64,000 nucleotides of DNA from Lethocerus indicus (Eukaryota > Arthropoda > Insecta > Hemiptera > Belostomatidae), in NCBI GenBank assembly GCA_019843655.1, contig JACDQD010000008.1, forward strand, positions 11,318,442-11,382,441, read 5' to 3'. Shown piece after piece: positions 55,001 to 64,000 of the stretch (its first letter is position 1; each line of letters begins with the position of its first letter). Below the pieces are notes generated by a model. It had not been told where the DNA came from. It searched no databases and worked only from the letters and a program-made list of their open reading frames with translations. The translations under genes and the position numbers were made by a program.

Positions 55001-58000
55001 GGGAAGGGCCGGCTATTAAGCCCAGTGTCGAGTGCTTTTGCCCTCCCCCTCGATGCAAACAGAATTCTCGATAAAAACAACTCGGTTACTATGTTTATTT
55101 GTTTGCTAGAACGTGTGAGCACAATCGACTCGTATTTCCTCATTCTTTAATCAATTGATCATTATTTGAGGTATGGTTCTGCGAGGATCTGAAATATGGA
55201 TCACTAAGGAAGACAGTTGCACGGTCACAATATTTATGTTGTTTATGTTTAACAAAGAAACATATCGCATAAGTTGAAATAATCTACAACTTCGGTATAT
55301 CGTTTATATAAATATGAACATCGTTAAAATCAAAATATATAACTAAGGGATCGTTCGAACCTACGTTATATGATACTGTAACTTAAAACTGTGCTATTAT
55401 TTGGCCTTTGTAATATCCTGCTACTGCTTAATTGTTGCCTAATATGGCAGGACACGAGTAAAGTCCGATGTTTAAGCGATTGCGGCCACGGTGGAATTTA
55501 GAAAGGGAACGTCCGGAAAAATAATAGGACTCGTAAAAAGGCAATAAATTATTATGGGTAGTTAAAAACGGGTAGTTATCGTAGGGAGCAGAAAGGCCGG
55601 AGGGCAGTTGTGTACCGTTTAATTTAACTTTCTTGCGGCAATAAAGCGCAACCCTACGGGGTCAGACGCCGTAAACTAAACCGGCAAGACGCGGGAACCC
55701 CCCGCCCCCTCCTACCACTAATGCCAGGAATTCAACAATATAATGTCCCAGGAGAGTCCAAGACAGAAATTTACTCCTGCAGTGAAATTTATAGGGGTGT
55801 GATTTTAAACATACTGCTCCGGAGTAAACAGCGGTTCATAGAATGGGATGTTTGGGGTAACAGTGGTCTGATCATGATTACCTGGACCGACTTCCTTCTA
55901 ATAGCTTAACAGTAAAAAGCACAAATTAAATTAGTTGATTAATTAAATAACTAACCATAAAACATACAAACATGACTAACTTTTCTAAAAACACTAATTT
56001 AACGACACTATGTTAAACAACAATCACTGAAGTACGACAATACGAGCATAATGTAAATAAATAACGAAAAAAAATCTGTAGAAACCAACGAAATTTCGCG
56101 TCGTCAATACTGAAAAACCCGTTTTGGCTATTCAAACGATTAATTATATATTTTTAACAAGTTTAAATAAACCTGCAAACCGGAAACGTTTCAATTACTG
56201 CTGGAGCGATTTAACTCGCATATATCCGCAACGCTTTCAATTAGCGTTAGTGATTGATTCAGTCGCATCCGGTTTCAGTTCATTAACCGGATATCAGTGG
56301 ACGAAAGCCGGCCGGCCGGCGCCCAATCACCCGTCGCTTAACGTGCCAGAGCTTAACGTTCATTACGGGTATAATAATTCGCCTGTTACAAACGAATTTT
56401 CGGTAAATTTCTTTATCATATTTATCGACCAACCAATCACCATTGAGACTAAATTTATTACGTCACTACAACTTTAATTTTAGCGCTAAGCTTATTTCCA
56501 AATGCCACCAATCTTACCAAAGGTCTATCAGTCGCGTTTTTCATTTCACAAAACTTGTTAAAAACTTGTTTAATTATATGCTAAATCGTCGTAAACAAGA
56601 CATTCACTATATTTCCTATAATTACCAGTGGATATAGGATGGTGGGATGTCCCCTTTGATCAGATAATTGCCAACCACCATAATTGAGGTGAACAAGAAT
56701 TGATGTGAATGTGAGGGCTAGAAGAAATTCCGTAACGGTCAAGGGTTCGGGAATTAAATAAAACCGTTAAATCTAAAGCTGCGTTGAAACAAGGATAGTA
56801 GGGCTTTGTGACCGCCCGATGGATATTCCCCGTAATGAACAGGGTTGATAGAGTGTCGGGCAGTGAACCGACGAAAACAAGCGGACCGACTGGGAAGCAT
56901 AACGCCGGCCGCCGCCAATCGAGCCCCGAGGACGGCGATTATCGACGCGATAGAGGGCCGGAGTGGGCAAAGCCGGGATAAGACACTTATTGGATCGGGC
57001 GGAGAGCGGGCGGAGATTTCATGTGTGGGAAAACACTGAACAGAACGTGAGCCAAGGGGCTAATGGGAGGGAACACTTCAAGTTAATTGCCTCTGCCCGT
57101 CACGCGGCCGCCCGTCATCGCATATTTGTCTCCCCCCCTCGGCTCCTGTCTGTTAAATGTCACACACCGATTCTCTTCCGCTCCATAGATCTTCACAACA
57201 CACCCGCCGACCCCTAAAACCGGATTACAAATGGCTTCATGAACCCACCGATATTGTCCCAACGTCATATTGTTCCAAAGTACAAGATTCGAATTACCAA
57301 GGGATGTGGGGGCTCTTTTTCCAATTTTTAACATCGTTATGAAGAGTGTGGTTATTTTTATTATAATACTTTTGAATTTTGACTTGAATACAGTAGATAA
57401 ATACGCAGAGGGCCTTTGGAACACATTATTTTCAACACGTGTATTCCGGGAATTAAATTGTAACACCTAGTAGTAGAATAGCTTTCAATTACCCATCAGA
57501 GAAAATATATTTTCAAAATTATTCGAATCCAGAAGTTTGATTTATTTACGGCCACAAAATTCAGTCACTTATTATGGTATAATTTTTTTCTTCGGTTTCG
57601 CACTGTTTTATTCTGCACTGTGTTTCAAGAACAGGTTTCGGCCGAACAATAGAGCGCATTGCAGTCAAAACTATTTTCATACGGCGACGAAATGATTACA
57701 GGGCACTGGCGAAAACGGCCCCGGCCACTGCAAATTAAGTCTCAAATTTCCCCTTGCAAAAAATACGGAACTACAAAAGGTTTTCCGGGCTAGCGTGCTG
57801 CGGCATTGTTCCCCGCTGGACTCCGTTCTGTTTGAACTTGCCCTTATAAAACAGCTGGAAATGTTTTCGGGGGGACCGTTGAATTACCGGAAAACCGAGA
57901 ACTGTGTTCAGTAACCAGCCAAAAATAAGGTCCTGCCATTCCGCTATTCTGGGAAACAACAGCAGACCACTCGGGATAAAAAGAAAGATTAATATAAAAT

Positions 58001-58589
58001 ATAAAATTCACGAGGTATATACATAGCTGTATTAACGAGACATGAATAACATGACGAGCAGTGCTGGAGTGAACGACCGATATCAATTTATTTGCTTTGA
58101 CTATAGATACAACACACATCTGGTATCAGTGTCGCTAGTTTCCGACTATATTTTCGTTTTGAATGGGACTGTGAATTATATAGAAGTCAAAATACCTTTT
58201 AGCGAATGAAAATCAAATTAACTGTAGTTCCTAAGGGGATATACGAGCTATATATACGTTTAGGAACCTCAAAAAAGTGGAATAGTTTCAAACGCGTATG
58301 TCACATAGAAATTGCGCGTACCTCGAATATCCCGCCGAGTCTAGGTTTGGACCAATACAAAACAGTCGATGATATTTCGAATACTTCAGTGGTAATTTTT
58401 AACTTTGTCCCTCTGTGCTTACGATTTATTTGATATCAGAGGTAACAAAATACTCCAGGTTGGCGCCGTTCAGAAATTTCTTGGACGGACTTTTACGTAG
58501 GCCAATAATTTTGAGTTAACAGTTGCGATGTTGTTCCAGGTGTTATTGAAACCTCTTCTACATCGGCTTCTAAAGCGGGCAGACACACT
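49039..58589. other. Noncoding stretch within the presumptive large intron
   Basis: No supportable gene. GC-rich patches occur at about 49500-49720, 51310-51720, 52740-52950, 53220-54130, 54650-55060 and 56830-57180. A 145-codon plus-strand frame (53623-54060) coincides with the longest GC-rich patch and is not recognised. Confidence 0.55.
54300..54327. repeat. (ATTAAA)n short tandem repeat
   Basis: About four to five copies of ATTAAA with a variable A count. Confidence 0.8.
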
Positions 58590-58591
58590 CG

Positions 58592-58649
<58 letters not shown>
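58590..58649. repeat. Compound (CA)n(TA)n microsatellite
   Basis: About eight CA units (58591-58606) pass directly into about 21 TA units. Confidence 0.95.
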
Positions 58650-58652
<3 letters not shown>

Positions 58653-61600
58653 AGAGGGAGGGAGGAAAAGCATCCGGGGACTGTCGATCGTAAAATACCC
58701 GCGCCCCTTTAACCGGCACTGCTCCCGGTTTACAGGCGGGGGAAGGTGCCGATTTTTCGCCGGCCACAATTCACTTTACTTCATCGCCCGCCTAATAAAT
58801 TCGGGCTCTGCAGAGTTGGAAAAAAAGAGATACCACCTGTGCGATGACTCCGGGGCTGGGATATTTTTGGCTGGTCCGTTGTTTTATTCGGCCATCAATT
58901 TGCAAACGTTCAAAATAGCTTCCCTATTACTAAATATTAAATAGCGTATTAATATCGCATATCAGTGTGATATGATTTTAAGCATTTTTTTCAGTACGTT
59001 ATACGTAATATAAAGGAAGAGATTACGATTACGATTTTCTACAATACAAAATCATAGTAAATATCGTTTTCTGTACACGAACGCAATTGAGTTTGTGTGT
59101 TAGTGTGTCGCGTTTTCGAAAGTATATCCTACAGTATGATATTGTATTCGTTCATTGTAAAAACCTTTGTTTTGTTTAATGGTTAATGGCTTAAACAGGC
59201 CGCTAAGGGACCGAATTTCAAGTGTAGAGGAGTACAATGGGGGAACGCACCCTCTCCCGCTATCTCGACATGATTGATCGCCCGCTAATCGGGGGCGATA
59301 ACAGACACACGCGCACACACAGCGAACGGACACATTTAATAAACTGTCGTTGGTCCTGCAACTGAAGCTTTCTTTGTTTCAGCTTCCGGACGTTCGTAGA
59401 TTATGACTCGTTATTTTCTATCAGCTGAGTACGTAGGACTACGACCCATCTGGGTTGCTATATGATGGAGGCAGCATATTCAAATATTTATAATATACAA
59501 TCTTAGCTTGAAATCATTCTGAAATGATGATTGGAACACCATTCTTGGCCTTACGCTGAGTTAAAATTAGCGAGTGGGGACAGCGGAACCTAACCAAGTT
59601 TGGCTCATGTCGATTCACCGTTTCTTAATGACAAAGTCATTGCGGCGTTAAGCCGGTACGGTAAACAGTTGGAGACAAAACGCGTACCGTTTTCAGGAAG
59701 CTTTGGCTTGAACCGAGCCCGGATTAAAATGGGTGCGATTCCCCTCGGATTGAGTTATACTGCCCGGCCCGTCTCTCCCTCTCCCCCCAAAGTCCTCCGC
59801 CACTTATTAACAGCTTCGGCTTGATCTGAAGTGTCCACTTATTAGAGCCCCCCCCTCACTGTTCCTCTAACTCGACAGTAACGCTTAAAATGAACTTCAG
59901 GTATTTTATCGGGACGGACGAAGTAATTAAAAAAAACCCCCCTCTCATGGCGCGGGCGGAGGAGGGAGTCTCTCTTAATAATGAGGAGGTCCCGATTATT
60001 GCCCTCTAATTCCCGTTAATAATCTCCCAGGAGATGACTGTAGGGCTGGTGATGTCTGGATTAGGAAAATGAATATACCGGTCCCAGTATATTGGAGTTG
60101 ATTTTTTGAGGCTCACCAAACCCGATCATATTATAAATTGCGTACTGCGAATATATACATTGTGGTACCATAAAATAGTAATACGAGTTCATGAGCTAAC
60201 ATGAAACCTATTACGATAATCAATATTAGCGGTAAATATTCAAAAAGCGAATGTAGAGTTCCATTATAGTACTTCGAAACTCAAATATTTAAATGAATAT
60301 CATATATACTACCTATATTTACGTAGTAGACGTTATCTATCAGTCAACCTTATATGCGAAAAAGTACCACCACTATTCATAGCGGTAAATTAAATCTCTT
60401 CTTGATACCATATTTAGTTTAAATATTAATAAGTAGACATGCAAAGTATGACTGCCCGGATGTAGTAGAAATGATCAAACATGTAGATGGCGAGATAATA
60501 AAAACGCGAATTACCAACAGAGTGTGTTACAGCCACAAGAACACCTTTCAGTATACAAGGAAAATTATTACAAATTAAGGTCCAAATCAATTTGAAAGTC
60601 TTTTAGTCATCAGTCTATTAGATTTAGGATGAATTTAAAAAATATATAATAATTACCGTTCAAAACATAAGCAAATTATTTCGAAATAAGTTATAAAAAA
60701 CAAATACGGTATGTATGTCATTTTTTGCCAACTGTTTGCTAGAAATAAAACAATTTTCACTTAAATGTATGCTATATATCCAATTTAATTTTTTATTATT
60801 ATTCTGGAGTACGCCCAAAATATGACAAGACTCAATAATCAGAAATCCATTTCTTTCTTCAAAAAAAGGGGTGGAAGGTTTTCTTCTCCGTTGAGTGGAA
60901 GGTGTTGGCGAAGTAAAAAAAAAAGAAGACTTCAATAACAACGAAGTTGACCCCAGTGGGCCTGAAAGGTTTTGAAAAATATATGAACCGTTCGGCGAAA
61001 AAAAGGCCTAACAGATCGGCGAATGATTTCCCGGTCGTAGAATGAAAATTTATGCGATCCTGCAGATTTCTGCGGAGTATTAAGATAAGGCGTTCGCTAG
61101 CCGGATAAACGAAAGAAGTAAAACAAACAAATATATAAAGAATATATGGTGGTCTAATTAAATCAATAACTTCGGAATTTAATATGGCTGCAAATTATTT
61201 ATCTAATAAATGGGACTCGATGTAACCTGTATGTTTCGCAATATGGTACTGTATCTAATTACAATCAATTTTGCTGAAAAGCGTCATACGTTTTAATCAT
61301 TACACGCATCACAATTACAAATGAAATACTGCCCATACCACATGTTGCATCTGTAAAGTCTATTTCTTTAATTTTCTTTTAAGGTATTCTTATATCTTGA
61401 CATGTATCATGTGTCCGTACAATATATTATACAATATATCAGCCGGAATTGCCTGTCATCATGAAATAATGGGTCGATATGGTAGATATTTCTAAGCGAA
61501 TTTTATTTTAAGTCATCCGTCTAGATACAGCGTACCAGTAGTGTTAATGGGAATAACAGAAGGGACCCGCGGCTGATAACGTTAACAGGTGAGCCCGAAG

Positions 61601-61828
61601 CCGTATAAACAAACTAACATCAACTAAATGCGAGAAAAAAATTAATTAATTATATAACGCCCGCAGGAAGACTGGCTTTCCATATGTTATGACAATCGGC
61701 CCTTCGATATCTATATCGATTACGAATCCCTTCCGTCACCGGCAAGACGAAGACCAACTGAGTCCACGGTGGATCCAAAGTAGTGCAGGATCCTTATGGA
61801 ATAATTTATTAAATTCAAATTTGCTTAC

Positions 61829-61971
61829 ATATCGCTGCTGGCGTCTGTCGCATGACGAGCTAGCGTCGGATGGGGGAGAGAGGAGGAGTTTCCTACGGCG
61901 AAGTGTCGACTTAAGTCCGGGAGTTGCCGCTCCAGTGTGACTGGGTCGAGCGGCGTCGACGGACTGACTGT
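61829..61971 (-). CDS. Candidate coding exon, possibly the exon upstream of the KIF26-like exon
   Basis: A minus-strand open frame runs to a good GTAAGC donor (61828-61823). The frame read here ends in ...ARHATDASSD plus two leftover bases AT, and the next in-frame codon after the exon is a stop formed by the donor itself. That phase fits the single leading base of the KIF26-like exon at 28123; joining them would give ...SSD-M-ATQKLSLSS. The start is uncertain: I used the AG of CCCAACAG at 61973-61972, which has a weak pyrimidine tract and gives 47 codons plus 2 nt in phase 0, but the frame stays open to about 62088. The segment is Ser/Pro/Leu-rich (TVSPSTPLDPVTLERQLPDL at its start) with no domain I recognise. 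A second minus-strand frame is also open here, so the reading frame and the link to KIF26 are inference. Confidence 0.4.
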
Positions 61972-64000
61972 CTGTTGGGCCCGACGGCCCCAAACCCGAC
62001 CACGACAGTGCCGCGCCCCCGCGGGCGCCTTCCACAATAAGCCCCCGACAAAGTCCCTACTCAAATTTCCTCCAGATTCTACCCCCGGTTAAGGATTTCG
62101 GTTGAAACCGAAACACCCGTCAATAATACCTCAACAACAATCAGCATTTTTGCAATTCTAAAATTAGTGGGGCAGAATATCAGTGTTGACTGATAAGAGT
62201 TGGCAGTCTAAACTACTTTAAGGACTAAATCTGATTCCCAGCATTGGAGATAAGCCAGGTAAACAATTCAATGTATGCGAACAATTGGACACTAGGAAAC
62301 CAAAAACCACTTAAAGTATAGTTACTGCTTTATGTAGTATTGGTTTAAAAACCAGCACTACACTCGAACTACATTCGAAAGTCAATGAAAATTAAAAAGA
62401 AATTGGGTTACAAAAAAAGAAATGGGTACAAGACAGAACGTATCCTAAGATAAGACGTTATTTATCAGTTATCGGAAAATCGCTTCATTGAGGGCGATTA
62501 ACACCCTGTTTTTTTCACCCTATGCTTCACCGGCAAAATATCTAGGATTTAAACAAAAATTCCATAAATCATAGTATTACAACTCTTAAGAGAGCTAATG
62601 AAAAATAGCATGTTGAACGTTGAACATAAGAAGTTCAGGCGAAAACGCCTTTTTGGCGAAGTGAAGTGAGCCCGGGGGCTGAAAAACTCCGCAGGCCTTT
62701 CTTTGACCGCAGTAAACGAGCTGCGGGTCTGAATAGTGCAGAGTGTATTACTGACCCCGCGTTGCAGTGCACAATGCCCCGGCGCACGAGGGGAGAGAGA
62801 AGAATTTGGCTAACCCGAGCATAAACTTCAACCGCCCGACCCAACTCTATGAAAACGCCCTGCCGATATTCCCCAACAAGGAATGCTCGAAATGTTCGAA
62901 GCATATTCAGCCGGCTGGAACAGTTCGATGCGAAACCGATGTATGATGACTTGTGACGTTCGCGTATTAAGAAGGGGATGAAATGGGCAAGATATTAAAT
63001 GTAAGACTTCTATAACCCTGTTGAAGTGTGCCATACTGCATAAAATCAACGTGATATTTGTCTTAAAATATAATAATATGTTAATGTTTTGTTCTTCGTA
63101 AATCCTACTTTTCAGGAGAAAACTATTTAATTTCCTGAATCTTCTGATGCTCCCCAGAGTACGTTAAATATATAACATTAAATGCCCTTCATAACAACTA
63201 TCCAAAATAACTTATTTTAACCTGAACGATTATTTACTTTCGCTACACAACAAACTGAGTCTGTCTTTCAGGAACTTACCGAGCTCCGTTCAACCATTAG
63301 GAAACGCCCCCAAATTCTCGCTACCTAAGAAATTGATTACAGAGGGTAAAATTAATAAGTATAAATATACGCCCGGCGAAAGAGTAAGTTATTTGGGAGT
63401 GGGGCGGGTCTGGTTAATGGGCCGTTCTCTCGCCCGCTAGGAAGGGCTTCGAGACTCAGAACAAGTCTAACATATTATTATTAATGTAGTCTCATTTTCG
63501 AGTCACCGTGAGCGGAGGGCTGGAGAGTTAATATATCAAAAGGTCCCGAATGAAGGGACGGTCATATGGATAAGATGTACCCCTTTAAGTCGTAAATTAT
63601 AAACAGCCTTATCCATAATACTACTCTGTACACCCAATGGAACTTCTATACTTAGAAAAATTATGTATAACCCTTCTTCCAAGTCCCGCTCGTAAGGCAA
63701 CAACATATTATAGATATGTAAAATAAAATCAACCATATACAAAAATGTGAATATGATCTCTCATAAACGTGAGATATTTACTATAATAGTTCAAAATGAA
63801 ATTCATGAATCATATAATTATTATATAATAATAAATTTGTATTGATATTGTGATACATAAATATTATAAGACAAAGTACTGTAATTTTGAGGGCGATGAT
63901 ATAACAGAATATAATCAGGGAAAATTTCTTGAAACCCAAGCCGAACTTTTTCTTGGTAAAGTTTTGACTATTGGAATTTAATAACGCCTGAAGTAGTTGA
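61972..64000. other. Right-hand end of window, mostly noncoding
   Basis: Upstream side of the candidate exon at 61829-61971. It includes a GC-rich patch at about 62640-62930 and short exon-like segments on both strands around 63272-63328. The last kilobase is strongly AT-rich with no feature I recognise. Confidence 0.5.

Larger units (their letters stand above)
28124..61828 (-). other. Presumptive 33.7-kb intron between the two minus-strand exons
   Basis: If the exon ending at 61829 is spliced to the one starting at 28123, this interval is a single intron with a GTAAGC donor and a TTTTCAG acceptor. It contains no other exon I can support. It is filled with AT-rich sequence, GC-rich patches, purine/pyrimidine microsatellites and likely transposon debris, described in separate entries. 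Unrecognised exons inside it are possible, in which case this would be several introns. Confidence 0.35.

Noticed and set aside
1..64000. CRISPR arrays, rRNA, bacterial operons, phage or viral genes
   Set aside because: None seen: no regularly spaced direct repeats with unique spacers, no conserved rRNA segments, and no dense coding.

Overview
This is animal (eukaryotic) nuclear DNA, most likely from an arthropod or other invertebrate with a fairly large, intron-rich genome. The signs are spliceosomal exon boundaries, long stretches with no significant open frame, simple-sequence repeats ((GA)n, (CT)n, (TA)n, (CA)n), a Tigger/pogo-type DNA transposon remnant, and no operons, rRNA or tRNA genes. 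CpG is not visibly depleted. I cannot place the order or species.

The best-supported gene content is one coding exon on the minus strand at 27874-28123. It has a TTTTCAG acceptor, a GTGAGT donor and exactly one open frame across its 250 nt. Its translation matches the linker just upstream of the motor domain in the KIF26 (kinesin-11) family: an A-x-QKL-x-LSS block, a glycine run, a basic patch, then LLRRLGTKELSGVGK ending exactly at a phase-0 donor, where KIF26 proteins continue into the motor domain. A second minus-strand candidate exon ends at 61829. Its donor phase (two bases left over) matches the single leading base of the KIF26-like exon, so the two could be consecutive exons across an intron of about 33.7 kb. 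If so, most of the right half is one intron, and the left 27.9 kb is the next intron, with the motor-domain exons beyond the left edge.

Layout: 1-17.9 kb is noncoding, AT-rich with GC/CpG-rich patches and purine microsatellites. At 17956-18489 lies a non-autonomous Tigger-like element with matching terminal inverted repeats, TA target duplications and a retained CENP-B-type DNA-binding segment. At 17.2-20.7 kb there are diverged GC-rich repeat copies around that element. At 27.9-28.1 kb is the KIF26-like exon. From 28.1 to 61.8 kb is presumptive intron with microsatellites, a palindrome cluster at 38.67-38.82 kb and a possible non-LTR retrotransposon fragment near 48.8 kb. From 61.8 to 64 kb are the candidate upstream exon and weak exon-like segments.

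Most open frames here (up to 176 codons) are about what chance gives in 64 kb of mixed composition, and I have not called them as genes.
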